From Flavobacterium sp. LHD-85 (GTDB taxonomy: Bacteria; Bacteroidota; Bacteroidia; Flavobacteriales; Flavobacteriaceae): DNA of 64,000 bases. Under the pieces are notes generated by a model that saw only the letters and a list, made by a program, of their open reading frames with translations, ran no database searches and was not told the DNA's origin. Below, piece after piece: positions 53,700-62,730 of this stretch. Both the position numbers and the translations under genes were made by a program. Location: positions 1-64,000 of the forward strand of contig NZ_JAVFVR010000002.1 in NCBI RefSeq assembly GCF_030929595.1, written 5' to 3'. Position 1 is the first letter of the stretch, and each line of letters begins with the position of its first letter.

Positions 53700-54695
53700 A
53701 TGTCTATAAAAAACATTAGATTAGAAGTAATGCAGTTTTTGGAAAAAAACGTGGATAGCTTCGTTGAACAGTATTTAATTCCAGTGGAAAAAATTTGGCA
53801 GCCGTCGGATTTCTTACCAAATTCTCAAGGAGAAAACTTCTTTGAAGAGGTAAAAGAATTACGCGAGATTGCTAAAGAACTTCCGTACGATTTCTGGGTT
53901 ACGCTTGTTGGTGATACTATCACTGAGGAAGCTTTGCCTACATATGAGTCATGGTTAATGGATGTGGAAGGAATAGATCAGCAAGAAGGAAGTCAAGGAA
54001 ACGGCTGGGCTAAGTGGGTAAAACAATGGACTGGTGAAGAAAACCGTCACGGAGATCTTTTAAATAAATACTTGTATTTGTCTGGTCGTGTAAACATGCG
54101 TGAAATCGAAATGACAACACAGCACTTGATCAACGACGGTTTTGATATTGGAACTGGAACTGACCCATACAAAAACTTTGTATACACTAGTTTTCAGGAA
54201 TTAGCAACTTATGTTTCGCACAATAGAGTAGCTCAGATAGCTAAGAAATTTGGCGATAACAAATTGTCTAAAATGTGTAAAATGATTGCAGGTGATGAAA
54301 TGCGTCACCACCATGCATACAGTGAATTTGTTACTAGAATTTTCCAAGTTGACCCAAGCGAAATGATGCTGGCTTTTCAATACATGATGAAGCAGAAAAT
54401 CGTTATGCCAGCTCACTTCTTGAGAGAATCTGGACAAAAAATAAGCACTGCTTTCGAACAGTTTTCTGATTCGGCACAGCGTATTGGAGTTTATACAGCA
54501 AATGATTATGTAGAAATCATGCAGAAATTGATCAACAAATGGGAAATCGATAAAATTTCTAATTTGAGTGATGAAGCCGAAAAAGCGCGTGACTATTTAA
54601 TGAAATTGCCAGCTCGTATGGCGAAAATCTCAGAGAGAATTGTGATACCAAAAGAATCGCATATTTTTAAATGGGTTGAACCAGCGAGACTTTAA
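53700..54695 (+). CDS. Acyl-ACP desaturase (di-iron, plant stearoyl-ACP type)
   Basis: The enzyme introduces a double bond into an acyl chain carried on acyl carrier protein. The protein is 331 residues. Two E-x-x-R-H-type di-iron motifs are visible, EENRHG near residue 118 and DEMRHHHAYSEF near residue 200. Two further conserved Glu-containing helices (LPYDFWVTLVGDTITEEALPTYES) complete the site. The position of the double bond is not evident. The gene follows plsC and is ended by a strong terminator. Confidence 0.9.
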   Translation: MSIKNIRLEVMQFLEKNVDSFVEQYLIPVEKIWQPSDFLPNSQGENFFEEVKELREIAKELPYDFWVTLVGDTITEEALPTYESWLMDVEGIDQQEGSQGNGWAKWVKQWTGEENRHGDLLNKYLYLSGRVNMREIEMTTQHLINDGFDIGTGTDPYKNFVYTSFQELATYVSHNRVAQIAKKFGDNKLSKMCKMIAGDEMRHHHAYSEFVTRIFQVDPSEMMLAFQYMMKQKIVMPAHFLRESGQKISTAFEQFSDSAQRIGVYTANDYVEIMQKLINKWEIDKISNLSDEAEKARDYLMKLPARMAKISERIVIPKESHIFKWVEPARL

Positions 54696-54797
54696 ATTTT
54701 AGATTTTAGAATGTAGATTTCAGATTCTTGATTGGAATTTGGAATTTAAAATATTTGAAATTTTAAAAAAGCAACATTGTTGCTTAAAAACATATTT

Positions 54798-54840
54798 GTT
54801 GATTGTTGGAGAAATAAAATCTTCAACAATCAACTTTTTT
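54798..54840 (+). terminator. Intrinsic terminator after the desaturase gene
   Basis: GTTGATTGTTG (54798-54808) and CAACAATCAAC (54824-54834) form an 11-bp stem with a run of T residues after it. A smaller hairpin (AAGCAAC with GTTGCTT, 54769-54785) lies just before. Confidence 0.9.
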
Positions 54841-54862
54841 TATAAACCGTAAAAACTTCTGT

Positions 54863-55516
54863 ATGAGCGACGCAGCATTAATTATTAAAACCATTGCTTT
54901 TGTAAAAGAAAAACTAAATGATGCCGAGGGCGGACATGATTGGTTTCATATTGAGCGTGTTTATAAAAATGCGCTGCTGATTGCAAAAGAAACGGAATGC
55001 GATCTTACCATTGTACAATTGGGAGCTTTATTGCATGACATAGCTGATAGTAAATTTCATAACGGAGATGAAACTATTGGTCCAAAAACTGCAAGAGCGT
55101 TTTTAGAAGCCCAAAATGTTTCAGAGGATATAATTGCTCATGTTGTTAAGATAATTGAAAATATCTCTTATAAAGGCGGAAATTTCGAAAAGAAATTCTC
55201 TTCTGTCGAACTCGATGTTGTTCAAGATGCCGATCGTTTAGATGCCATTGGTGCCATTGGAGTTGCAAGAGCGTTTAATTACGGCGGATTTAAGAACAGA
55301 GCGTTGTACAATCCAGAAATTGCTCCGGTTACCAGTATGACTAAGGAAGAGTATAAAAACAATAGCGCTCCAACAATAAACCATTTTTACGAAAAGCTTT
55401 TACTTTTAAAAGATAAAATGAATACCGAAAAAGGAAAAGAAATCGCTGCTGAAAGACATCAATTTATGCAAGTTTTCCTTGCTCAGTTTTATGCAGAATG
55501 GGAAGGAGTTAAATAA
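54863..55516 (+). CDS. HD domain phosphohydrolase-like protein
   Basis: The protein is 217 residues. The metal-binding HD residues are visible as GGHDWFHIERV (H25, D26, H29) and LLHDIAD (H58, D59), followed by QDADRLDAIGAIGVARAF near residue 120, as in the YedJ/YpgQ-type family. Such enzymes hydrolyse nucleotides or similar phosphate esters; the substrate here is unknown. It stands alone between two terminators. Confidence 0.88.
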   Translation: MSDAALIIKTIAFVKEKLNDAEGGHDWFHIERVYKNALLIAKETECDLTIVQLGALLHDIADSKFHNGDETIGPKTARAFLEAQNVSEDIIAHVVKIIENISYKGGNFEKKFSSVELDVVQDADRLDAIGAIGVARAFNYGGFKNRALYNPEIAPVTSMTKEEYKNNSAPTINHFYEKLLLLKDKMNTEKGKEIAAERHQFMQVFLAQFYAEWEGVK

Positions 55517-55544
55517 TTTTCTGGATGAATGTTCTTCAATAAAA

Positions 55545-55585
55545 ACAAAAGGTGGCTTCAAATTCTGAAACCACCTTTTGTTTTT
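55545..55585 (+). terminator. Intrinsic terminator after the HD gene
   Basis: ACAAAAGGTGG (55545-55555) and CCACCTTTTGT (55571-55581) form an 11-bp stem followed by T residues. Confidence 0.9.
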
Positions 55586-55623
55586 AATCGATCAATGGAA
55601 GTTGCAAAAACTTTTATGTTCGT

Positions 55624-55743
55624 TTAGGATTTAAATTTTATGAGGCACATTATTCCGAAAGCGCATAAAAAGCCAAAAGAAAACCATAGTAATCTGCTAA
55701 CTAAATTGTCTCTTACAATTTCATTTTTTTCGAAGTCTGTCAT
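55624..55743 (-). CDS. 39-residue small membrane protein
   Basis: An ATG at 55743 opens 39 codons. The product has a charged N-terminus (MTDFEKNEIVRDN), one hydrophobic helix (LLWFSFGFLCAFGIMCLI) and a short basic tail (KFKS), the shape of a single-pass small membrane protein. TAATTTTG at 55772-55765 on the minus strand is a possible -7 element 21 bp upstream. No function is known. Confidence 0.6.
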   Translation of the reverse strand: MTDFEKNEIVRDNLVSRLLWFSFGFLCAFGIMCLIKFKS

Positions 55744-55886
55744 TATGATGTAGTTTTAATGATGCAAAATTAAATTTAATGAGCAAGATAATAATGCCTT
55801 TAAAAGCCTTTAAACCATCACAATAAGACATTTTTTTCTAATCGAAATCTGAAGAGATTAAATTTTAAAATAGCTTTCTTTAATCG

Positions 55887-56807
55887 TTATTTTTTAGCAA
55901 GAACAAACCCTTCAACGGTATTCTTAAATGCTTTATTCTGTTCGTAATACAAAATATGTCCGCCATTAATAATCTTAACTTCTTGATTCGGGAACTTAAA
56001 CAAACGATAATGTTCTGGACCAATGTTGTTATCTTTTGTTCCTGAAATTATTAATGTTGGAACTTTAATAGAAGCGGTTTCTTTGGTAAAATCACTAAAA
56101 TACAATGGGCCGCTTAACGCGTGTTGTGCAAATGAAGAGTTTCTTTTTTCGCTATTGTCAATACTATCTAGCTTTTCGACATTTGTTCTGTTATCAGACA
56201 GCATTTTATAATCTAAATCGGCTTTTTTAATTTGCTGTTTAGCTTCAAAAAAAGTACTTAGAATTGAATCTTTACTTTTTACAGAGAAATCTTTTCCAAG
56301 AGTTTTACCCATAAAAGCAATCTGATTCAATAGAGAATCGTTTATGTCAAGAGTAGAATTCAGTAGAATTAAACCTTTTACATGCTGCGGATATTTCTCA
56401 GTATACTTGGTAGCCAAAATTCCTCCAAATGAATGCCCAATTATAAATACTTTGTCCGTTTTAAGATGAGCTCGAATTTCTTCAATATCATCAATCATTC
56501 TGTCCATACTGTAATTATTGTCTATTGGAGATCCAGATCGGCCGCAACCTCTTTGGTCAAAATAACACATAGTTAGTTTATCTTCCAGAACATTTCCTCC
56601 AAATTCTTCAAAAGATTTGCTCCATGCGCCTGGGCCGCCATGAACAAAAATACAAACTTCGCCTTTTCCTGAAACTTTTAAAAACAAGGGGACTCCATCT
56701 GAAGTGGTGAATGAATTGATTTTGTTCTGTTTTGAATTTGCATTTTGACAAAATCCATTGAAACTTAAACATAAAAAGAAAAATAGAAAAGAGGCTTTTT
56801 GTATCAT
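55887..56807 (-). CDS. Secreted alpha/beta hydrolase
   Basis: The protein is 306 residues with a signal peptide (FFFLCLSFNGFCQ). The fold is shown by FVHGGPGAWS (oxyanion loop), FDQRGCGRSG, the nucleophile elbow GHSFGG, the acid region SGTKDNNIGP and the His in GGHILYYE. The HGGPG-type loop and DQRGCGRS recall the proline iminopeptidase group, but substrate is not known. It is monocistronic. Confidence 0.87.
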   Translation of the reverse strand: MIQKASFLFFFLCLSFNGFCQNANSKQNKINSFTTSDGVPLFLKVSGKGEVCIFVHGGPGAWSKSFEEFGGNVLEDKLTMCYFDQRGCGRSGSPIDNNYSMDRMIDDIEEIRAHLKTDKVFIIGHSFGGILATKYTEKYPQHVKGLILLNSTLDINDSLLNQIAFMGKTLGKDFSVKSKDSILSTFFEAKQQIKKADLDYKMLSDNRTNVEKLDSIDNSEKRNSSFAQHALSGPLYFSDFTKETASIKVPTLIISGTKDNNIGPEHYRLFKFPNQEVKIINGGHILYYEQNKAFKNTVEGFVLAKK

Positions 56808-56864
56808 TTTTTAATAATTTGAAGAGTTAAAATTATCAAATTTTAATGAAACTGCTGAGAAAAG

Positions 56865-56905
56865 AAAAAGCTTCAAATAGAATTTAAATTCTACTTGAAG
56901 CTTTT
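56865..56905 (-). terminator. Terminator of the feo operon
   Basis: A near-perfect palindrome centred at 56885/56886 (AAAAGCTTCAA and TTGAAGCTTTT as outer arms, TAGAATTT and AAATTCTA as inner) with one mismatch. On the minus strand a T-rich tract follows. It is 41 bp after the last feo gene. Confidence 0.8.
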
Positions 56906-56945
56906 CACTTTGTAACTATGAACCTTTGCGCCTTTGTCCCTTTAA

Positions 56946-57071
56946 TCAAGAACATCCACAATCGGTTCCCCCGCCACAGTCTTTTTTCTTTTTCGATTTA
57001 AAGAAGAACTTTTTAATCAAAAAAGCAACCGCAAATCCTAATATGGCAAAGGCTATTATTTCTTGAAACAT
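56946..57071 (-). CDS. FeoB-associated Cys-rich membrane peptide
   Basis: The peptide is 41 residues from ATG 57071. One transmembrane helix (IIAFAILGFAVAFLI) is followed by a Lys-rich stretch and a Cys/Gly-rich end (DCGGGTDCGCS). This matches the small FeoB-associated Cys-rich family that follows feoB in many bacteria. It begins 6 bp after feoB. It may assist ferrous-iron uptake, perhaps in place of FeoC, but this is inference. Confidence 0.88.
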   Translation of the reverse strand: MFQEIIAFAILGFAVAFLIKKFFFKSKKKKDCGGGTDCGCS

Positions 57072-57077
57072 AACTTT

Positions 57078-59177
57078 TTATTTTAAAAGTTGATACGCAA
57101 TTAATGCGGTAATATAAGCGAGACCACTCATTAAGACCAACTGCATTGCAGGCCATTTCCATGAATTGGTTTCTTTTTTGGTAATTGCCAATGTACTGGC
57201 ACATTGCATTGCAAAAGCATAAAATAGCAGTAAAGAGATTCCGGTGGCAAAGTCAAATACTTTCTTTCCGGTATCGGGACGAACTTCTGCCTGCATTTTG
57301 CTTTTTATGGTCGATTCATTATCAGTATCTCCAACACTATAAATGGTTGCCAATGTTCCTACGAAAACCTCACGGGCTGCAAACGAACTGATTAAGGCAA
57401 TTCCGATTTTCCAATCGTAACCCAAAGGCTGAATCGCTGGTTCGATCGCTCTTCCCATTAATCCGATATATGAATTTTCTAGTTTTTGAGAGTTAACTTC
57501 ATTTTCAAATTGAGTTTCATCCAAAGTTGTATTGGCAAATCTTTCTTTGACGATAGTTTCAGCTTCATTAAATTCTTTTCCTGGACCGTAAGAAGCTAAG
57601 AACCATAAAATAACTGATATTGCTAAAATAATTTTACCAGCACCAAGAACAAATGCTTTGGTTTTTTCTACTACATTGATTCCGACATTTTTGAAAAGCG
57701 GCATTTTATAACTTGGCATTTCAACAACGAAATATGTTTTTGATTCTAGTTTTAAAACTTTATTTAAAACATAAGCTGATAAAATGGCCATAAAGAATCC
57801 TAAAACATAAAGCGACATAAGAGTTAATCCTTGAAGGTTTAAAACTCCAAAAACACGTTTGCTAGGAATTACTAGTGAAATAATAATGGCGTAAACAGGT
57901 AATCTTGCCGAACAAGTTGTAAATGGTGTTACCAAAATAGTAATCAAACGTTCTTTCCAGTTTTCGATATTTCGAGTTGCCATAATTGCCGGAATCGCAC
58001 AAGCAGTTCCTGAAATTAAAGGCACAACACTTTTTCCTGAAAGTCCAAACTTGCGCATGATTTTATCCATCAAGAACACGACACGGCTCATATAACCGCT
58101 TTCTTCTAGAATAGAAATGAACAGGAATAAAAAGGCAATCTGCGGAATAAAAATAATTACGCCGCCAATTCCTGGAATAATTCCCTGCGAAAGCAAATCG
58201 GTCAAAATACCGCTTGGCAGTTCTGCAGCAACCCAGCTGCTTAAAGAAGCAAAAGTGCTGTCAATGAAATCCATTGGAATAGTGGACCAGCTGAAAATAG
58301 ATTGGAAAATCAAAAACAGAATCGCAAAAAAGATAACGTAGCCAAAAACTTTGTGTGTTAAAACGCGGTCAATTTTGGCACGAATGTCTTTTGCCATTGA
58401 AGTATCGACTTTTAAGCCTTCCTTTAAGACATCATTGATAAATTGATATCTTTTGATAGTTTCTTTTTGCTGTAAACGTTTTAATTCTGAATGCGATTTG
58501 GTAAATGTACTTCTGATTTCATTTCGATCTAAATTCAAGAAATTAACATCTTGGGTAATTACCAGCCACAATTTGTACATTAATTGGTTTGGAAACGCTT
58601 TTTGCAATTTTTCAAAATATTCAGGATCAATTACAGAAGCGTTCAAACAAGGTTCGTGCGGAATGGTTTTATGCGAAACAATCAGTTCTTTTAATTCTTC
58701 GATTCCTAAACCTTTTCTTGAACTTACTAAAGCAATTTTTGTTTTTAGTTTTTCTTCTAAATACGGAATGTCCAAAGAAATTCCTTTGCGTTCCATTCGA
58801 TCAGACATATTGATAACCAAAATCGTCGGAATTTCAAGATCTTTTATCTGTGTGTAAATCAGTAAATTTCTTTTTAGATTTTCAACATCAGTTACAACTA
58901 CCGCAACATCTGGATATAATTTGTCGTTTTTGTTTAGTAAAAGTTCGATTACCACACTTTCGTCCATAGAACTTGCGTTCAAACTGTACGTTCCTGGTAA
59001 ATCTAGAATATTAGCTTTTACATTATTAGGCAGCTTGCAGAAACCGATTTTCTTCTCAACCGTAATTCCAGGGTAATTTCCAACCTGTTGGTTAAGACCC
59101 GTTAATTGATTGAAAACTGAAGTTTTTCCGGTATTTGGATTTCCAATAAGGGCAACATTGATATTTTGAACACTCAT
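57078..59177 (-). CDS. feoB: Ferrous iron transport protein B
   Basis: FeoB imports Fe2+ across the inner membrane. The protein is 699 residues. The N-terminal G domain has G1 GNPNTGKTS (residues 12-20), G3 DLPGTYSL (about 58) and G4 NMSD (about 122). The membrane domain has the two Gate motifs around SGTACAIPAIMATRNI and AAREVFVGTLATIYSVG and about eight helices. The start overlaps the feoA stop by 1 bp (TAATG). Confidence 0.96.
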   Translation of the reverse strand: MSVQNINVALIGNPNTGKTSVFNQLTGLNQQVGNYPGITVEKKIGFCKLPNNVKANILDLPGTYSLNASSMDESVVIELLLNKNDKLYPDVAVVVTDVENLKRNLLIYTQIKDLEIPTILVINMSDRMERKGISLDIPYLEEKLKTKIALVSSRKGLGIEELKELIVSHKTIPHEPCLNASVIDPEYFEKLQKAFPNQLMYKLWLVITQDVNFLNLDRNEIRSTFTKSHSELKRLQQKETIKRYQFINDVLKEGLKVDTSMAKDIRAKIDRVLTHKVFGYVIFFAILFLIFQSIFSWSTIPMDFIDSTFASLSSWVAAELPSGILTDLLSQGIIPGIGGVIIFIPQIAFLFLFISILEESGYMSRVVFLMDKIMRKFGLSGKSVVPLISGTACAIPAIMATRNIENWKERLITILVTPFTTCSARLPVYAIIISLVIPSKRVFGVLNLQGLTLMSLYVLGFFMAILSAYVLNKVLKLESKTYFVVEMPSYKMPLFKNVGINVVEKTKAFVLGAGKIILAISVILWFLASYGPGKEFNEAETIVKERFANTTLDETQFENEVNSQKLENSYIGLMGRAIEPAIQPLGYDWKIGIALISSFAAREVFVGTLATIYSVGDTDNESTIKSKMQAEVRPDTGKKVFDFATGISLLLFYAFAMQCASTLAITKKETNSWKWPAMQLVLMSGLAYITALIAYQLLK

Positions 59178-59416
59178 TACAAATTGGTTTTGATAAGTTC
59201 AACTTCAATTTCACGAGCTGTTTCAATTCGAATGGCAACATGAGAACCGTTTATGTCTAAATATAATGGATCGCCAAAAGGAGCAACTTGCAACAATTCA
59301 ACTAAGCTGCCAGGAAGACAACCCATTTCTAATAATTTAAGTGGAATAAGATCGATATCAAAATCTTTGATAATGGCTTTTTCGCCTTTTTTCAGAGTGT
59401 GTATTGTATTTTGCAA
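59177..59416 (-). CDS. feoA: Ferrous iron transport protein A
   Basis: FeoA is a small SH3-like protein that works with FeoB in the cytoplasm. The protein is 79 residues with LKKGEKAIIKDF, LEMGCLPGSLVELLQVAPFGDPLYLDI and VAIRIETAREI. The only start in frame that keeps the full N-terminus is TTG at 59416; no ATG or GTG is available upstream before a stop codon. It is first in feoA-feoB-Cys-rich peptide. Confidence 0.9.
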   Translation of the reverse strand: MQNTIHTLKKGEKAIIKDFDIDLIPLKLLEMGCLPGSLVELLQVAPFGDPLYLDINGSHVAIRIETAREIEVELIKTNL

Positions 59417-59419
59417 GCT

Positions 59420-59470
59420 TATTTAGATTGAATTTAGATTGCAAAAGTAGGCAATTATTCTTTATTTCAA
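59420..59470 (-). promoter_or_regulatory. feo promoter and tandem operator-like repeat
   Basis: On the minus strand TTG (59470-59468) and TACTTTTG (59449-59442) are 18 bp apart. Directly downstream is a tandem repeat of CAATCTAAAT (59442-59421 region), which sits over the expected transcription start. Metal-responsive repressors such as Fur or DtxR-type proteins act at such positions, so this is a candidate iron-responsive operator. The regulator is inferred. Confidence 0.6.
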
Positions 59471-59519
59471 GGTATTTAACACTTCCACAAATGCTAAATG
59501 TTTCTAAAAATAAGGGATT

Positions 59520-60185
59520 TTACTCTTGAGAGAGGAATTCGATGTCTTCTAAAAGGCGTTTTACTTCTTCTTTGTTTGTTCCGTCATAAAAACCTCTAAC
59601 GCGGCGTTTTTGATCGACCAAAACAAAATTCTCTGTATGTACCATATCATAAAGCTGATCTGGTCTACCCAATTTCACAGCCAAATACGATTTTCTGGCC
59701 ATGGTGTAGATTTCTTTTTTATCGCCTGTCACCAAATTCCACTTGCTGTCTACAACACCATATTTTATGGCATAAGCTTTTAAAACAGAAACGCTATCAA
59801 CTTCAGGGAAAACGGTGTGAGAAAGTAACATTACCTTAGGGTTATTTAAAACTGCTTTTTGAACATCTACCAAATTGGTTGACATTTTAGGGCAGATTGA
59901 TCCGCAGGTTGTAAAGAAGAAATCGGCAACATAAATTTTTCCTTCGTAGTTTTTCTGGGTAATGGTATCGCCATTTTGATTGATAAAAGAAAAATCGGCA
60001 ATGGTGTGGTATTTGCTTTTATATTGAACGGTACTGTCTACCAGTTCAGGATTTACATCGGCTGGATTATAAATTGGAAGTGTCTTTTTAGGTTTCAGCG
60101 CAGAGTAAAACAAAGATATCGTAACAACCGAAAATACTATTAAAACAATAAAGAATTTGCGGTATTTATATAAAAGCGATTTCAT
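59520..60185 (-). CDS. SCO family thioredoxin-like protein
   Basis: SCO proteins deliver copper to cytochrome oxidase or act as membrane thiol oxidoreductases. The protein is 221 residues from ATG 60185 (an upstream TTG is in frame). An N-terminal membrane anchor (FFIVLIVFSVVTISLFYSAL) is followed by the thioredoxin fold with CGSICP (the CxxxCP copper motif) and the distal His in MVHTENF. It is upstream of the feo operon but has its own spacing (103 bp). Confidence 0.9.
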   Translation of the reverse strand: MKSLLYKYRKFFIVLIVFSVVTISLFYSALKPKKTLPIYNPADVNPELVDSTVQYKSKYHTIADFSFINQNGDTITQKNYEGKIYVADFFFTTCGSICPKMSTNLVDVQKAVLNNPKVMLLSHTVFPEVDSVSVLKAYAIKYGVVDSKWNLVTGDKKEIYTMARKSYLAVKLGRPDQLYDMVHTENFVLVDQKRRVRGFYDGTNKEEVKRLLEDIEFLSQE

Positions 60186-60377
60186 AAAAATAATTTGGCG
60201 CAAAAATACAAAAAGCAGATTTTAAAAACTTTACTGTATTATTTTTTTAACAGCCTTTTGTAACTTTTACTTGAGTCTGTAGACATATACCTCAATGTTT
60301 AAATTCTATTTGTGAAATTTATCCGTCTTTTTGACTGTACAGTTAGAATTTTAACACAATTTTTGAAATAATAACAA

Positions 60378-60385
60378 TATGTTTG
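60378..60385 (+). promoter_or_regulatory. -7 element upstream of the M13 peptidase gene
   Basis: TATGTTTG matches TAnnTTTG, 26 bp before the ATG. No TTG at the right distance was found. Confidence 0.4.
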
Positions 60386-60411
60386 TATTTTCCCTTAAAC
60401 TATAACTTTTT

Positions 60412-62469
60412 ATGAAAAAACAATTTGCTAAACCTGTGTTTGGTGTGATATCTGCAATGTTTGCAATAACTGCAGCTCAAGCTCAAACAGCGCCAAAAGA
60501 GCCAGGTATTAATGTATCTTACATGGATACGAAAATCAGCCCAAGTCAGGATTTTTTCAAATATGTAAACGGCACTTGGCTGGAAAAAACAGAAATTCCG
60601 AGTGATCGTACGACATGGGGAAGTTTTAATGAACTAATTAAAAGAACCGACAAAGATGTGATGGAGGTTTTAAAAGAAGCTTCCAAGAATCCGAAATACA
60701 AATCGAATACAGATCAAGGAAAAGCGGTTAACCTATTTAATACTTACTTAGATTCTATCGGAAGAAATAAGAAAGGAATCGAACCTTTAAAACCATATCT
60801 GAAAAAAATCGATGCAATTAAAAGCATTGCTGATGTTCAGAAATATTTGGTTGAAATGGAAAAAGAAAGTAATGCTGGATTTTTCGGAATTTACATTGGA
60901 GCTGATGATAAAGACAGTTCTATAAACTCTGTAAATTTAGGCCCAAGCCAATTAGGACTTCCAGATAAAGATTATTATACTTCTGAAGATAAAGATTCTA
61001 AAGAAAAACGTGCTAAATATGAATTGCATGTGGCAAGAATGCTTCAGTTTATTGGAGAGTCTCCAGAAAAAGCAAAACAAAGCGCTGCTGAGGTTTTAGC
61101 TCTTGAAACAGAATTATCTAAACCAAGATTGAATAGAGTTGAAAGAAGAGACAGCCGTTTGCAATACAATCCAATGACAATTGCCGAGCTTCAAAAATTA
61201 ACTCCAGCCATTAAATGGAATCAATATTTTGCTGGTTTAGGAATTACTAAATTAGAGACTGTTATTGTAAACGAGCCAAAATATATGACGGCTTTAGAAA
61301 CTGTTTTCAAGGAAAATAAAGTAGCACAATGGAAAGAATACCTGAAATGGGATTTGATTAACGGTGCTGCTGGTAAGTTAACAACTGAAATTGATAATGC
61401 TAATTTTGACTTTTACAGTAAAACATTAAGAGGTGCAATAAAACAGCTTCCGGCTGAAGAAAGAGCACTAAATGTTGTAAACGGAAATGTTGGTGAAGCC
61501 CTTGGAAAGCTTTATGTAGAAAAAGTTTTTCCAGCTGAAGCTAAAACTAAAGCGATTGATATGATTCATAATGTTATTACGGCTTACCAAAATCGTATTA
61601 ACAATTTAAGCTGGATGTCTAAAGACACTAAAGCGAAAGCAATCGAAAAGCTGAACAAAATAACGATTAAAGTTGGATATCCTGATAAATGGAAAGATTA
61701 CTCGGCTTTAGAAATTAAAAGCATTGCAGAAGGAGGAAGCTATTTTGAGAACTCTAAAAGCTTAGCGTTATGGAGATTTAAGAAAAGCGTAGATAAATTG
61801 TCTAAGCCTGTTGATAAAACGGAATGGCATATGTCTCCGCAAACTGTAAATGCATATTATAACCCATCTTATAACGAAATTGTATTCCCAGCTGCAATCT
61901 TACAACCTCCTTTCTACAATTATCAAGCTGACGAAGCTGTTAATTATGGTGGAATTGGTGCCGTAATTGGACACGAGATTTCTCACGGATTTGATGATTC
62001 TGGAGCGCGTTACAATGCTGAAGGAAATTTGGTGGATTGGTGGACAGAAGATGATTTGAAACAGTTTACAACTTTAGGAAATGATTTGGCAAATCAATAC
62101 AGTGCTCTTGAGCCATTGCCAGGTATTCATGTTGATGGTCATTTTACATTGGGTGAAAATATTGGAGATTTAGGTGGAATCAATGCGGCTTATGATGGTT
62201 TGCAATTGTATTTGAAACAACATGGAAACCCAGGTTTAATTGACGGATTTACTCCTGAGCAAAGATTCTTTATTTCTTGGGCTACCGTTTGGAGAACAAA
62301 ATCTAGAGATGAAGCAATCAAAAATCAAGTAAAAACAGATCCGCACTCTCCTGGAATGTACAGAGCTTATGTGCCAATTCAGAATGTTGATGCTTTCTAC
62401 AAAGCATTTGATATTAAGAAGGGTGATAAAATGTACGTTGAACCAGAAAAACGAGTTAAAATCTGGTAA
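60412..62469 (+). CDS. M13 family zinc metallopeptidase (neprilysin/PepO type)
   Basis: The protein is 685 residues. A signal peptide ends at AAQAQ. The mature N-terminal domain begins with SQDFFKYVNGTWLEKTEIPSD, the M13_N signature. The catalytic domain has HEISH at about residues 521-525, the third zinc ligand in ENIGDLGG near 582, and the substrate-binding end in SPGMYRAYVPIQN. It ends in VKIW, the typical family C-terminus. It degrades short peptides in the periplasm or outside. It is monocistronic. Confidence 0.95.
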   Translation: MKKQFAKPVFGVISAMFAITAAQAQTAPKEPGINVSYMDTKISPSQDFFKYVNGTWLEKTEIPSDRTTWGSFNELIKRTDKDVMEVLKEASKNPKYKSNTDQGKAVNLFNTYLDSIGRNKKGIEPLKPYLKKIDAIKSIADVQKYLVEMEKESNAGFFGIYIGADDKDSSINSVNLGPSQLGLPDKDYYTSEDKDSKEKRAKYELHVARMLQFIGESPEKAKQSAAEVLALETELSKPRLNRVERRDSRLQYNPMTIAELQKLTPAIKWNQYFAGLGITKLETVIVNEPKYMTALETVFKENKVAQWKEYLKWDLINGAAGKLTTEIDNANFDFYSKTLRGAIKQLPAEERALNVVNGNVGEALGKLYVEKVFPAEAKTKAIDMIHNVITAYQNRINNLSWMSKDTKAKAIEKLNKITIKVGYPDKWKDYSALEIKSIAEGGSYFENSKSLALWRFKKSVDKLSKPVDKTEWHMSPQTVNAYYNPSYNEIVFPAAILQPPFYNYQADEAVNYGGIGAVIGHEISHGFDDSGARYNAEGNLVDWWTEDDLKQFTTLGNDLANQYSALEPLPGIHVDGHFTLGENIGDLGGINAAYDGLQLYLKQHGNPGLIDGFTPEQRFFISWATVWRTKSRDEAIKNQVKTDPHSPGMYRAYVPIQNVDAFYKAFDIKKGDKMYVEPEKRVKIW

Positions 62470-62484
62470 TATATTTTAATGATA

Positions 62485-62521
62485 AAAAAAGGCGGTTCCG
62501 AATATCGGAACCGCCTTTTTT
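62485..62521 (+). terminator. Strong intrinsic terminator
   Basis: AAAAAAGGCGGTTCCGA and TCGGAACCGCCTTTTTT form a perfect 17-bp stem with a 3-nt loop. Confidence 0.95.
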
Positions 62522-62547
62522 GCTTTACTATGTTTAGATAATCAAAC

Positions 62548-62724
62548 GATGTTCCGTAGGAACATTTCGTCGGTAGAAAAAATATTGACGACCCATTTTT
62601 TACGTTCCGTAGAAACGTGTGATTTTGACGTAAATTTTAACCATCCAGCATATCAAACGTTCCTACAGAACGTAAATGGTTAATAACATAATTTTCTACC
62701 GACGAAATGTTCCTACGGAACATC
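62548..62724. repeat. 177-bp element with perfect 33-bp inverted ends
   Basis: The left arm 62548-62580 (GATGTTCCGTAGGAACATTT and onward) and the right arm 62692-62724 are exact reverse complements. The arms themselves contain TTCCGTAGGAA palindromes. Inside is a second, imperfect inverted pair (ACGTTCCGTAGAAACGT near 62602 and ACGTTCCTACAGAACGT near 62658). It has no gene. It is a nested, MITE- or REPIN-like element ending 6 bp before the cytochrome c gene. Confidence 0.88.
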
Positions 62725-62730
62725 TTGTAA

